The notes under the pieces: model-generated
What the model was told of the DNA's origin: nothing
Databases searched by the model: none
Seen by the model: the letters and a program-made list of their open reading frames with translations, nothing else
Assembly (NCBI GenBank): GCA_051453625.1
Contig: JBOZIK010000001.1
Coordinates: 63,919,401-63,983,400, forward strand
Direction of reading: 5' to 3'
Origin: Welwitschia mirabilis
Lineage: Eukaryota > Gnetophyta > Gnetopsida > Welwitschiales
DNA length: 64,000 nucleotides
Shown: in pieces, positions 36,801 to 50,369 of the stretch
How positions within the stretch are numbered: position 1 is the stretch's first letter
Layout: each line of letters opens with the position of its first letter
Translations under genes and position numbers: made by a program

Positions 36801-39800
36801 GCAACTATGTAAGTTTCTAGTTTCTCTGTGTTTTTTCTTTCTTTCGATCATATAAAGGTACTAAAGTTATTAGATAAGTTCTTCTCTCTATATTGCCTTC
36901 TAGGGCCCCTAAAACTGTATTGTCTTGGAAGATATTTCACTTTCTCTTTCTTTAATTGTAGCATATGTTGTTCCTTAATAGTCTTGAGATTCATTTTATG
37001 TAATCTATGTTTTTGATTACTTAGAATTAGATTTTCATGTCTTTGAATAGAGAAACTTTTGAATTATTGTAGTTCTATAAGCTATTTCTACCAATGAAGT
37101 CATCTGTAGAATTTAATGTTGGAATAACTGTGCCTTTCTTTTATTGTTTGATTGGTTCATGTTAAGTAAGTGCTATAAAGATAGTATTTTCAGGAATTCA
37201 TATTGTTTTTGGAATCACTACATATTGGTGGATAAATTTTTTGAATCTTCCTTTTCATTTACAATTCAATTAAATTATTGTAAAGGTTAAGAAATTAAAG
37301 TATTACATGTGTTGCTATTATAAGGATTTTTTTAAAAAAAATATTTTTGAGTTTTGCAGTGATGAATTACTAAAGTCCACCGATGTTAACAAAATTAAAT
37401 AATGGCAAATTTTGCTAAGATTAGTAGGATTTTGATTTGGTTGAATGACTAGTGTGTTTTAAAGCTATGAAATATTCTTAAGTGAGTAAAATAATGTGCA
37501 TGTGATAAACAAAAATACAAATAAGGGTTGGATGATAACATCATAAACCAATGCTTTCATTCTATTTGCATAATTTTGATTTTTTATGAGATTGAACATG
37601 AGATATTAATCTTTTTAAACATTCTTGACAATTTAAGCATTAAATAGACATATTTCAAACTCATTATTCTTATTTTTCTATTAGTTTCCACAGATATATT
37701 GAGGATGATTCCATCATACTAATTCTATCCTTTTCCTACATCTTCTTGTCATGTCTAGATCTTTAGAATTAATGTTTTTGTATATATCGATATGTTCACT
37801 TAATTATTATTTTCATCTCACTTGTCTCATGTATGAGTAGAATTGTGATAGATTTGAAAATTTGGTAATGAATTTTTTGATGGTCTATATTATTGTTAAT
37901 GATTTAAGTTATTTTCTACTTACAATTCATCACAAAAATAAAAAAATGTATCCCCCTACTATAAAAGTGGAAATTTGCAAAGAGTGCCTTTGTTGTCTAT
38001 TAAATATATACATCTCCCTACTATGAAAGCAAGAATTTATAGAGAGTACTTTTATTATTTGTTAAAGATATACCTCTTTTGAAGGCACTCTAAGCAATAT
38101 GAAGGCATTGACATGACCTTAAACACCAATGCCAATTGGCCTATGTCACATATTGGATCAACTTGTATTTCTACTAGGTAATAATTTATATTAATAACTT
38201 TATTTGAATTCCTCATTACCACCTTAGTGACTTGTCATTCATAATAGCTTCTTGTAAACATTCAATGACATGATGAAATAACAAAGAAATGAAATTCACT
38301 TCTCTAAGCTTCTCAAAGTCAAAATAACTATTCTTTTAATCTTTTCTCTTCCGAAATCATTTTCCTATATTTTCTTATGTTTGTACGTCAACTCATGAAT
38401 GAATTGAGCTAATTACCTACTTATTTTTTATTTAATATTCTTACTAATTAAGATTGTATTTGTTAATCTTTAGTTACTAAATAAGCTAATAAGTTTGTTT
38501 TTGAGTGTCTAAATTATTACATTAAAATCTCTCTCCCTTTTTCCCTCTTCACTCACTCATTTGGAAGTTTTACTTAGAGATCTAGCTTTTGTTTACAAGT
38601 ACTAAGTCAAAGCACTCCCATTATTTATTCATTATAGGAAAGACCAATGTATCATTGTTTTGTATTTGTATATCTGATTAGATTAGATTTGAGAAGATTA
38701 ATTAAGTGGAAGTCCTATTCTTTGTTGTTTTATTTTGAGTTTTCATTACATCAGTTATCCTTTTGGAATATCATATGTTATATGATTGATGGAAGTTTGT
38801 TACCAATTTTTTTCAGATAATCTATGTCCATTCACTATATAAATGTTATACATAGCATTGTAATTTTCCAAGGTGCTAGGAGTAGTTATGGAGTTTGATT
38901 ACATATAGATAACACGTTTACTCAATAGCACGGATGGATGATGATGTCATGAGGCCATGTNNNNNNNNNNACCTAATCTTCACATTACGCAATAATCTGC
39001 AATTAGAATGTATCATTTTCTAATGATGTACCTATAAAAAAGGCTTTTTGTTCTTAGTAAAATTAATATTAGTGTGCAAGCATTACTTCTGCCTCCTTGA
39101 GAAAAGTAATAAGTTACAAATTAAAATCAAAACTGCTAAGTGAATAAGCTACCTAAATGGAGACGCCTCAAACTCCACTATCTAATTTGAGAATGTATAA
39201 TTTCAAAATAAGTTTATTAAGTACTATGAAGTTTTAATTCATAATGAAGTATCATTTCAAATTTTACTCTTTTGAGAATGGGACACTAAAGCCCCCAAAA
39301 AATATTGATCTCTAACTAGAAGTAGTGGATGCATAATGTTCTATAATAGACAAAGAATGCTTTTTATATGGATAAGTCAAATAAAAAAAGTAAAACTTTC
39401 ATTTGCTGCATAGTTGCATATTCAAAACCATTTTTGTGAAAGGAAACCATCCCAATTCTTCTTAGAATATAATGGTTCATTTTCAAATTCAAAAATCTGA
39501 TTACCCCATTCTACTCAACTTAAAGAAATAAGGTCATGATTGATACATAATCAAATAGATAAGAAAAAAATTAAAAAAACAAATTATCAGTATCCTAATG
39601 TTTGTCTATTAGTTAAATATTTTATTTAAGTAACATTACTAAATAATGTGTGAAGGATAACAGCTTCAATTTATCATTTTGCAAGCCATTAATTAGCACT
39701 TTTTGATTACATAATAAGGATATGTGTATAAGAACAACTAACACATTTGAGTTATAATTACTCAAACAAGAGTAGAACCACTAATGTTGGTTCACAAAAA

Positions 39801-40690
39801 TGATGGAAATGAGATCTAAATAAAGATGATGATTATTAAGATGATGAAATATCATTTAAATCTATCAATAAAAAATGCTTCATGACTTCCTTAAAAACCC
39901 ACATTCTAGGTTGATTCTTTAACAGGAATATGAAATTTCAACAATAGAGACTAATTTAAGGTACCAATTTAAAAACCTTATCTTAGATAAAACAATGAAG
40001 GCACATAAGTGGAGTAGAATGATAAATAAGATGTTAGGACTTCTAACATGTTCCATCAAATCTCATTCACTATTTTTTTATCTTATATAGTTGTATCTTT
40101 TATTTTTCTAAATATCTGTCATCTATTATTTCCATGTAATGCCTTATATATTTGGTCATTACAATGATATTATTTTGATGTATTTATTAACACATGTTAA
40201 ATGATTTATTTTCTGCCTATATTTAGGTTTGGGAAGATGATTAAAAATGAAAGTAATTATATTAAAATAATAAATAACAAGTAGATTGTTTCATTGATAG
40301 TTTAAAGCCTTATGTAAATGGAAAATTAATGGCTAAATCCTCTTTTAAACAATTCATTACTTAATTAGATTTTATCAAGTAATGGAACTGTCATATATGT
40401 AATCATGACCAATATTAAATGGATGCAGGGAGCTAGTTGCTCAGTTGCTACAGTTTATACTACTAGGAGAACAAGAATATACAATCAATTTTTTTTCAAA
40501 TTTAGAAAACAAATTAGGAATATGGGAATTACTGTTACTCTTCCATATTGAGTTGTTGAACAATAATTTTATGATTATGTGCAATCAAGAAAGTAAGCAT
40601 AACAATGAATGTCTATGTAGTGAGTACTAGAAAAAGGGATTATGAACAAGGCACTCATTCTACAAACCTCATTGTTAAGCAAACCAAGAT
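36801..40690. other. AT-rich intergenic sequence with a 62-bp tandem pair
   Basis: No coding was recognised. A diverged two-copy repeat with 62-bp spacing lies at 37,954-38,077 (CCCTACTATrAAAG ... TAyACmTCT). A 10-N gap lies at 38,961-38,970. The left part of the hAT element, including any BED zinc finger, may start within 39.9-40.7 kb, but no zinc-finger cysteines were recognisable. Confidence 0.4.
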
Positions 40691-43600
40691 TGATTTTAAA
40701 TATAAGAATAAACTTAAAGTTGACAGAGACATTGAAGAAATGTTTTAGGCTAATGGCCTTTCATTGAAAGTTGCTCATTCATCTTCGTTTAAAAAGGCAT
40801 TTCAAAGTGCTATGGAAGTAGGTCAATCTTGACTAAATAATTTAAATTATGCTTACTGTGTCTTAGTATTGTAATAACATTGCACTTCTATATTTTATTA
40901 ACATGATTTTTCTTAATATGCATGTGTCAAGCACCTCTTATCTTTCTCCAACTAAAATAAAACTTAGACATAAGCTTCTTGATTATAGCTATAAAATGCT
41001 TTCAGAGACCTTGGAAGGAAGAAGACAATATTAAAAAAAAGTTAATGTTTAATTATCACGGATGGTTAGACTGACATTCATCAAAGGCCTCTAATGAATA
41101 TTATCACAATTTGCTCTATTGGACCTTTTTTTTTAAAAGCCACTAACTATTTTTTCCATATTAAGAATACTAACCTTTAAGTTGAACGATTACAAGCAGT
41201 AAGCACTAAAGTTGATGGTTCAAACATTGTTCCAATTATAGTAGATTTTGCCCCTATTTATAAACATTCTGGAAGACTGATTGACATAGTATGTAAAATC
41301 ATTTTTTAGACTCCTTGTTGTGTTCATTCTTTAAATAACATACTTTGTGATGTTGGAAAGATTGAATAGATTAAGAAACTAATTGATGATGTAAGAGAAT
41401 TAGAAATGTTTATTTATAATCATCATTATTCTAATGCTCTTTTGAAGGATCATAGAAAGAGCAAGATCTTTTTAAAAACTCTGCAAATAAGGTAATATTA
41501 TTAGAATTAATTAAACTTTAGAATTTAAATTATGTGATGTCCTAATTTTTGACATTAAGCATGAAACAAATTTTTGTTAATCATTTGTTATCAACATGAC
41601 ATAACCCCTTTTTATGGAGTGTTATCTACCACTTTATGTTTAACTTAGTCAAAAACTATGACATAATGCTCTTAAGACTATAATACCATTATATTATCTA
41701 GGATTTGAACTATTAACCTATTATTTAACTCTTAGTCATCTTAGCCATTATGTCTTAACTCCACTTGAGATTAATACTACATAATTTGGTAGTAACTTAT
41801 GCTAACAAAACCTTATTTAATTTAACTTCTATTACTCATGAAGTTTCATGTAGATACCTTTATCTATTATTATAACTATAAGTTAATGATTGTGTTTAAT
41901 AAAATTAGAAAAAAATAAACAATCATATTCTCTTCATAAAGGATAACTCAAGAAGTAAAAATTAATTACTTGTGCATGGAATTCCACATAATAATAACCA
42001 TATTACTTGCAAATGATAATTTCTTATTTAGTTAATTATAACAAACTGATAAGGCATGTATCTTATTTAACTTTTTAGGAAGAAGACAACTAACTTAAGG
42101 AATCTCATCTAATATAATTTAGTATCTTCAAGTAAACATAGAAGGTAATGATATCATGCTAGTAACTATTACAAAGCTGTAAGTCACATAGGACTTCAAA
42201 CAATAACATCCAAAGGAGAAACGAAGTTAAGATGACAGCCTATTTTGCATTGCATTTTTATATTTCTGATGCATCTCTAGTTGCATTAGTTCCTGCACAT
42301 GCAAGTATGGTGTAAGAACTATTAGTAAATATAGTTTCTAGTGTGGCTGAAGGCAAAGGTACAGGTAGGTAAGGATTTTCAAGTCAAGGTAAAGACTAGA
42401 ATATAAGAGACATGACCATGACCTTTCATCAGTTTATGTTAACTTCTTTATAGTTATCCACATCACATATTCCAATAATCCAAATGCACCCTTCCAGGAG
42501 GGGGTATTAATCATATAGTTGTGCACATATCTCTTCTTTTTGTCCTAGCATTCCGATCCTAATGCCTTGAGACTCCCAACATAGATTTACACTTATTGAA
42601 GTCTATAAAAATGGTTAACTGGAACAATATTATAATTCATAATTTAATATTACAAAGGTCAAAGATCAACCAAAATACTCAGCGAGGCTTATAAAAGGAC
42701 TGGTTAAGGAAGACTTAATGATAATAGTTAACTACAAGATCACTTAAGTTTCATAAGGTTTTCCCAATATTATACTCTACAAACCCCTACAAGACTCAAA
42801 CAAGATGTTGTTAAAAGACTACAAGATTATATGGAAGCATTAGTAAATACATAGTAAGCAAGGCATATTTCATTCATTCAAGTTATGAAATACAAAAGAG
42901 AGAGATTCAAAAATAAGGCATACAAGTATTTAAAAAGAAGGTTATGAACCACACCTAGTCTTAGCTAGACTCCAAGATAGTCCTAGTTATTTTCAAACTC
43001 CACACAATCACAAATTTGCGAGGTATCATTCTATGACTCTAATGACTACAGGGAACTTAGGCATTTATACCATAGGACTAATAATAGAACTGACAATAAG
43101 GCTTAAGTTTAATAGACAGTTTAGATTCTTTTAATCCATCCTTTCCAAGCCTAACCACTGGGTGTAAATAATAATATAACAATATTTAATAAATCATTTT
43201 AACTGCATGAGGTAAATAATAGGAGCTAATACTTAAAACCACATATGTTTTTCATTCCATGAATAAAATAAAGTTAAGAGAATTAATGTTAAACTATGGT
43301 TCCAAAAATCTAAAATACATTAGAAATCTAAATGCATGTGATAAATTACAAGAGTAAATACTTTAGATCACATATCATTACTATTGCATGAATCAATATA
43401 ATTAAGAGAAATCTATATCAAAGCTATAATTAATATCTAAGATAAATTAAGTATTCAATTTTTTTTTTTTGGTTACTGTAACAAATAAAACTCATGCATA
43501 AGTAATAGTAATTCCATAATCAAGTTAATCTTTTAATTAATTAACTAAAAGAAAAAACTATATGTTAATCTTTCAATAAATTCTATAATAAATAATCATG

Positions 43601-44790
43601 CAAGTACCTAAGTTAACTATTACTTTTATTATTTTTAAATAATTTGAAACCGGACTTTTTATTATTATTAGATTTTTAATATTTTAATATTTATCCAAAT
43701 TAATTAGGAAGGTTTCTACACTTAAGAAAATCTGGACATGATAAATTATTACCTTGTACATTATTTAATGATATTTTTTCTTTTTTTTAATAGGTATACA
43801 TCCTTCTTTATTATGCTGGAGTAAATGCAAGAAATGCTAAAGCCCCTAAAGACTATGGTGATGGCTAATAAATGGAAAGAATAAGAGAAAACAAACACTA
43901 ATATTGGAAGAATTATCAATGAAAACATTTTATTTGATACTTGGTGGTTCAAACTAAAGTAAGATACCACATTTTTTGCATTAACTTTAATTTGTTATAA
44001 AATGTAAATTAATGAATCCACTTGTGATGTTAACTTTATCTTTGAATATTATAGGAGAATCATTAATATTTTGTAGCTAATTATTGATTGTATTTGTTAT
44101 GTTAACATTAATAGTATAGCTCTAAGGGACATTTATAAAACATATAAGATGATAATGATTGAGATAAAAAAAGAGTGATTGGGATTGATGGATGTGCAAT
44201 GGTTTTTTATGCTGAATTGAAGCCAATAATCTTGAATACGTGGAATATAATTGATACTCTATTACACTTGACTACATATGCCCTCAACATAAAATGGTAT
44301 TCATTAGTACATAGTGGTAAAAATCATATAAAACGATGTGATGATGTGAAATTTAAGATAGGTTTGCTTGAATATATTAGAAGACTATATCGAGGTTATT
44401 ATTATTAGAAAATAATGGTTGAAGTTTATCAAAGAAAGCTATAAGGCATTTAAGAATAAGAAAGCATTACTTGACATTGACACACTTGCACAAGAAGACC
44501 TAGCTTGGTGGACTTTATATGGAAATAATTTGCTTAGGCTATAGTATTTAGTAATACAACTACTCTTTCAAGTATGTATTAAATATTTAATAGATTCAAT
44601 ATCATATTTTTTCAAATTATGATATTCTTACTTGTTTTTATAGGTTTCATTGTAATCTACTATAAAACGAAATTAGTATATCTATTCATTCACTTACAAC
44701 ATAAAACAAAACAATCTTAATCGTAACAAGGAAGAGAAATTAGTGGCTATTCATAGCATGCTTTGATTAGTAGATAGACAAATAATTTCT
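40690..44790 (+). pseudogene. hAT-superfamily transposase (DUF659 type), broken and split
   Basis: Successive plus-strand blocks match a plant hAT transposase: ANGLSLKVAHSSSFKKAF (40,751-40,806); TDG*TDIHQRPLMNI (41,058-41,102), the conserved SDGWTD block with Trp as TAG; VDFAPIYK; PCCVHSLNNIL; and IKKLIDDVRELEMFI with YNHH (to about 41,430). After about 2.3 kb come FDTWWFKLK (about 43,938-43,965), LKPIILNTWN with TLLHLTTYALNIKWYS (44,216-44,310), DLAWWTLYGN (about 44,498-44,527) and a degraded dimerisation block (44,640-44,770). hAT transposases cut and paste DNA with an RNase H-like DDE core. Stops and frameshifts make this copy inactive. Terminal inverted repeats and an 8-bp target duplication were not found. 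Confidence 0.8.
41490..43780. other. About 2.3-kb sequence splitting the hAT transposase
   Basis: This lies between the two halves of the hAT coding relic. No coding similarity was recognised. It may be an intron of the transposase gene or, more likely, a later insertion. No LTR or terminal repeat was identified. Confidence 0.4.
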
Positions 44791-47700
44791 TATAGGATAA
44801 CTTCTTTAACAAGATGGAATGTTAGTCCTAACTCAAAGGAATTAATTAATGATTATTTGGAAGAACAACTGTCTTATTGATTTGGTTAATGTTTCAACAA
44901 CAGTGATGCTTCATCAAGATGGAGAAGATATTAAAAACAATGAGTTTAAAGAATATTGTGAAACTAGGCTTACTAGCTCATTAAGGTCATCTAAAGGTTA
45001 AATCTTGTACAATAGTTTCAGTGCTTTGGTATCATCCTAAAATAATATTTAGATTAATAGTCATTCTCAATGGTAAATAGGAACAATTTTAGATCTTGGA
45101 AATAGCTCCATCAATAGTAATAGTAGCGAGAATAGCAATCTAAATTCTATTATGATAGGAACTAACTATGCCATCATCATTACTACCATGAATGTAATTA
45201 ATCTAAATTAGTTTATGAACTTTATACAATTAAAGTGAAGCAAACTAAATTAAAAATTAGGGTCAAGGAATTAATATTGTGTTTAATTTTATTAGAAAAT
45301 AGGTTTTTTCTTTTGTTCTCTATAATTATGGATTCAAATTTTCACTTGTTATAAAGCTTCCATGCCTAACTGCTATTTCATTACTAGTTAAATGCTAAAA
45401 GGCATAGATCAATTTTTATTTTATTTACCAATATTTTTGGATTTGGCTATGTTAATTAACTATTTATTAATATTAATATCACTCAATATTATCACTCAAT
45501 ATTATACAATTGTGTATTTCTATTATTACCTTACTCACTAGATATGGTTAACTAAGGAAAGGGTTGAACTTGACCTTCAGAAGGTTCAACTCATAAGTCT
45601 GTATGTTAAGGGGAAAAAACAAAGAGAAAAAAAGGAAAGAAAGAATAAGAAACAAAACTTGAAAAGAAAAACCATACTAAAAGGTTAAAAGAATTAAAAA
45701 ATTACATCAAAACTAATTTCTAAAGCAAAATATACTGGTTCATACAACCATTAAAATGTCTTTCAAGACTAATTTTTGTATGCATAATCAGTTGTAGATG
45801 TTCTTTGATGCTTGCTATTTCTTGATTTTTTCTTTAGCTAAGACTTTATGGCTATACTTATTTATTTTCTAACATTGACTACATGTTTTTTGTTCTCTAG
45901 GATGTTTAGGAATTTGTAATGGAGTAATGTTTGCTTCTACATTAATTTCTTCACTACTTTAATAAGTGATACTCTTTGTAATTTATGCTAGAATGCTTAA
46001 AAAAGCATTGTCAAAGAAAATCTTTAATAATAGTGTTATAGATATTTGAAGCATTCTAAAGATATTTTCTTCTTCATCAACATAAATTCATGCAATTTAT
46101 CTTAACCATATTCATATATGTAAAATCATTAAAAGGAATCAAGGAAGTTGTTGCGATTGTTGCTTCCCACATTATGCAAAGATTAGACTTTTCTAAGATA
46201 CAAAAGGCAACATCTATAAAGTAAATCTAGCTTAATTCTACATTTAATCTATTGGTCAAGTCATTAATATAACTTCACAAGATTTTACATTACTAATCAA
46301 GGTAAGAAATGAATAGTCTTTTTTAATTCTAGACCTAATCATTAGAGGAGCATCTTAATGTTGTGATTCCATTAAAAAAGGTAATACTTATTTGTCTTCC
46401 ACACTCATGGTAAAATGTATGATGTCCATTTCCCAACATTATCATGTTTTTCTAGAAGGATGAAACCATAGTAGAAGGCTCTATCATCTTTCTTTATAGA
46501 GGAAAATGTTTCCCTAGAATTTCAAAGAAAATTGCAAATTTGATAGGCTTGATTACTTTTGCATTAAGTCCAAGTAACTTTGGTTAAATCTTAGAATAGT
46601 CAAGAAAAGAAACAATTTTAATTAGAACCATTTCTTGTTGTAATAATTTAGCCTTAATAGACTAAATCTAAGTGGTTATAAATTAAAATTTTAGATAAGG
46701 CCAAAGAAAAGGAAAGACCAATTAAAGTTTACTAGGGTTTTAGGACAAAACTAATTATTAAATTTGGTTATTAATTCTAAATTATGTTAATGAAAAGATA
46801 AAGTAGTAAATAAGAAAATATTAAGAGAAGATGTTATATTCTTGTATTTTATAATAAGGATGTCCACTTTATGTATATTCCTTTATCATTTCTACATTTC
46901 AAGTACTTTGGTTATTTTAAGGACAGGTTGGTATACCTACATGTACTTTCTAATTAGATCAACCTGGATAATAAGTAAATGCTCCACATAAACTATGTGT
47001 AGTAAATTGATTTTGTGCAAGAAATATTTCTAGAGTTTGAGGATACATTTTTAACTTAGACTTTCATTTATAATTAATTTCTTTCTGATTACTACTTACC
47101 AATGGTTATTAATTATTTAAAACACATGAATAAAATCATATAAAATTTGAACAAACTATTATTTGAAAGAACTTGCTTAGAATAATGTAGATCAAGAGAT
47201 GGAACTTTCAAAAATAAATATTATTTCAAGATAAGAATGCAAACTCTTTAATAATAGGATAAAGAACAACTAATAGAAAGGCACTTTTGTCAATAACAAG
47301 TGGATCAATTTAATGCTAAAGTTTCCTCTCAATCAGTAGACTTCTAGTATATCTATGCTAATGATGAATGATATTTATTATCTTGTAGTAAAGCTATAGT
47401 ACTGGTGAACACAAATAACTAGTAAACCTTTAATGCAAGATGAACATAGACACTTAAAGAAATAAATGTTACCTATTGGACTTATTTGATCTTCTTCTAT
47501 GATGATGATGAAATGTTGTTAGCATTACCAAGTCGTTTATCTTATTAATGCAACATGCAACTTTGAAAAGTGAATTATCAAAATGAAAAATTACTTCTAT
47601 AATGATGTTTAGAATGCAATATGATGGAATATAATTAAAAATTAGATTCATAACATAGAATGACAAAGGATAATTAGAAAAAGGATTTGTATTAAAGATG

Positions 47701-48900
47701 AGAATAATAACTGAAAGGGAAGTAGTTGATGTAAGAATGATATCTGTTATCCATGAATAAACAAACCCAAGAAACAATCTATTCATGGAACTTGTTAATA
47801 TTAAGGTGATCCAAAATGAAAATATAACTCATCTCATAAAGAAGATCATTTCATTGAAAATCCAACTGAATAAGTAATGTGCAATAATAGATGATGACAT
47901 GTTTAAGTGTATCATATTAAAAGCATCACAATAAATAACTATTTCTTTGGAACTACTCTCTAGGAAGATACAATATGCATACCCNNNNNNNNNNNNNNNN
48001 NNNNNNNNNNNNNNNNNNNNNNNNNNNNNNNNNNNNNNNNNNNNNNNNNNNNNNNNNNNNNNNNNNNNNNNNNNNNNNNNNNNNNNNNNNNNNNNNNNNN
48101 NNNNNNNNNNNNNNNNNNNNNNNNNNNNNNNNNNNNNNNNNNNNNNNNNNNNNNNNNNNNNNNNNNNNNNNNNNNNNNNNNNNNNNNNNNNNNNNNNNNN
48201 NNNNNNNNNNNNNNNNNNNNNNNNNNNNNNNNNNNNNNNNNNNNNNNNNNNNNNNNNNNNNNNNNNNNNNNNNNNNNNNNNNNNNNNNNNNNNNNNNNNN
48301 NNNNNNNNNNNNNNNNNNNNNNNNNNNNNNNNNNNNNNNNNNNNNNNNNNNNNNNNNNNNNNNNNNNNNNNNNNNNNNNNNNNNNNNNNNNNNNNNNNNN
48401 NNNNNNNNNNNNNNNNNNNNNNNNNNNNNNNNNNNNNNNNNNNNNNNNNNNNNNNNNNNNNNNNNNNNNNNNNNNGGAAGACACAATATGCATAACCATT
48501 ATTTAAGTATTTAATTCTAGAACCAGATTGTCATTGTCCAGACCTCCAATCCTTTTTCAAATCTATTCCTATTCTAGACTTAAAATCTAGCGTACTATTA
48601 GCATCTTTCTGCGTTTATTTCTATATCCTTAAAGTTCTTATGCTCTTTATGTTCCTATTTAGATTTTTAACATCCTTGGATTCTCATTAAAATCAAAGTC
48701 TAAATACTTTTCCTAGCTCTTAAAACCTAAAAAAATTTATTTTCTAGCATAACCAAGAAGCATGACATCCTGTTCCAACTCTTACTTTTATTTTAAAAAA
48801 CTCTTTTAATGCAAGTCTAATATTCCACTAGTTCCTAGTCCCTATTTAATACTATCTAAATGTATGAATCTCTCATAATTATTTAAACTCTTAATTTAGC
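44791..48900. other. AT-rich intergenic sequence with a 491-N gap
   Basis: No gene was recognised. The gap at 47,985-48,475 is flanked on the left by GGAAGATACAATATGCATACC and on the right by GGAAGACACAATATGCATAACC, a near-identical 22-base overlap. The minus frame at 47,469-47,786 (105 codons, hydrophobic, AT-rich codons) shows no domain and is probably a chance opening. Confidence 0.4.
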
Positions 48901-49079
48901 AAAATCAATTTGTTAGAAATGTAGAAATGGCTAACATTTGAAGATTGAAACTCATAATACTAAATCACATAACTAACATTTGAAGATTAAAAATCATAAT
49001 ACTCAATCACATACAAGGAGGAAAACAATCAAGAGAAAGATAAAGATCTTATCTTCTTTACTTCAACATCCCCCAAAAT
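48900..49079 (-). repeat. Polypurine tract and start of a 3' LTR
   Basis: On the minus strand, ATTTTGGGGGA (49,079-49,069) is followed directly by TGTTGAAGTAAAGAAGATAA (from 49,068). This is a polypurine tract followed by a TGTTG LTR start, the usual junction of a copia-type element. The LTR runs towards lower coordinates and contains a 42-bp tandem duplication (CTAACATTTGAAGATT at 48,931 and 48,973). A related junction is at about 1.64 kb. The left LTR end was not found. Confidence 0.5.
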
Positions 49080-50369
49080 ATAAGGTAGTCTTCCAAAATT
49101 TCTAAGTATATAACAAAGTCTTATCCTTTACTAAAATCAGGTTTTAAACATCTATTTAAGAGTTATATTCTCTAAGTAAAACTTTCATTAGAGTTGATAC
49201 ATTGAATTCCTCTTCCTTTGCAATTTTCAAATCAATTCTTGATAAGAATAGTTAAAGTTCAAGTCCTGTCTAGCTTTAGTATCATTATGTGAAACATCTA
49301 ATACAACATCTAATGCAATTCAGTAGTAGCAAAAAAAATGGTATTCTCAATCTAGAAATTTTTCTTTCTTTTCATGATAGAAATTAGAAGTTTAATCTTA
49401 CAAATTATTTCAAGATTTACTGCTTCTATTTCTAAAATAAAGGCATCTTCTAATTTTAATCTTGTTCTTGTGATGATAAATCTTTGAAATAGACACCTTA
49501 GGATGAAGGGATTTCTTCATATCTAAATCACTTTAATTTTAGGTCATGCAATTTTGTAATAATTTCTTTTTCTATTGGAATTCAAGATAATCATAGTTAA
49601 GTATTACAAGATGTTTCAACTGTAAATTAGTTTTACCAATGAAAATTACTTTAATTTAGTTGTCATAGTCATTCACTTGAAGTTTCTTATTCTCTAATGG
49701 TTTATTTTAATGCAACTCTTATAGAAACTTTAACAGTTCTTATGATTAATAAATTATATTACTCTCCTTATAAATGATTTATATAATATATAAAAATTGG
49801 AAATCAAAACCTCTTAGATTCGAGCATTTATGAATACTTGTTTGAATGTTTTAATTCATGTTGTGTTAATGAGAGTTTTTATATGAATAAAGTATTTATT
49901 CTTTTCAGTTACATGTTTGAACAGTTCTTTAAGTATATAAATAAAACTTGTATGACATATGTTAAATTCTATTTTTATATCTAGATGATTGAAATAACCT
50001 CTATTTTTAGGTTACAATTCATTTTATTGAAAGCGAAGTCATTTAAGCGTTAAGTTTTTTTATTGATTATTTTTAATTAGTAAAGCTGTTGTAATATTAT
50101 GAGAAGATTAGTTTTATAAAATTCCTTTAAATTATTATTGGATTCATTTATACTCTATAATTCTTAAGATATTCTAAAAATATAACTTCAATGTTAGACA
50201 AAATCTTAGGTATAATTGGAGATATAATTGAGTACCTATTTGGTGGAAGGATTTATAGTGAATATTGCTTCTTATGGATTTCCCATAACGGAATCCATGA
50301 TTAATGCTAAACTTATCATAAACATCTCTAAGATGTTAAAGTTAGATAAATATTAGACATCTGCAATGA
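49080..50369. other. Intergenic or retroelement interior, nothing recognised
   Basis: If the LTR at 49,068 is a 3' LTR, this is the end of that element's internal region on the minus strand, but no RNase H motif could be read. Confidence 0.35.

Noticed and set aside
45563-45590. Small palindrome GTTGAAC...GTTCAAC
   Set aside because: A 7-base stem in AT-rich sequence; no other sign of a terminator, transposon end or regulatory site.
46140-46200. Minus-strand CGKQQSQQLP, resembling the GKQHR block before copia integrase
   Set aside because: Too short and isolated; no flanking integrase motifs could be read.
47947-48514. Four overlapping frames of about 180 codons
   Set aside because: All consist of the 491-N gap with a few flanking codons.
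49263-49282. Minus-strand TGATACTAAAGC resembling a decayed copia PBS
   Set aside because: It lies upstream, on the internal side, of a clear polypurine-tract/LTR start at 49,069, where a PBS is not expected; four mismatches to the 12-base site.
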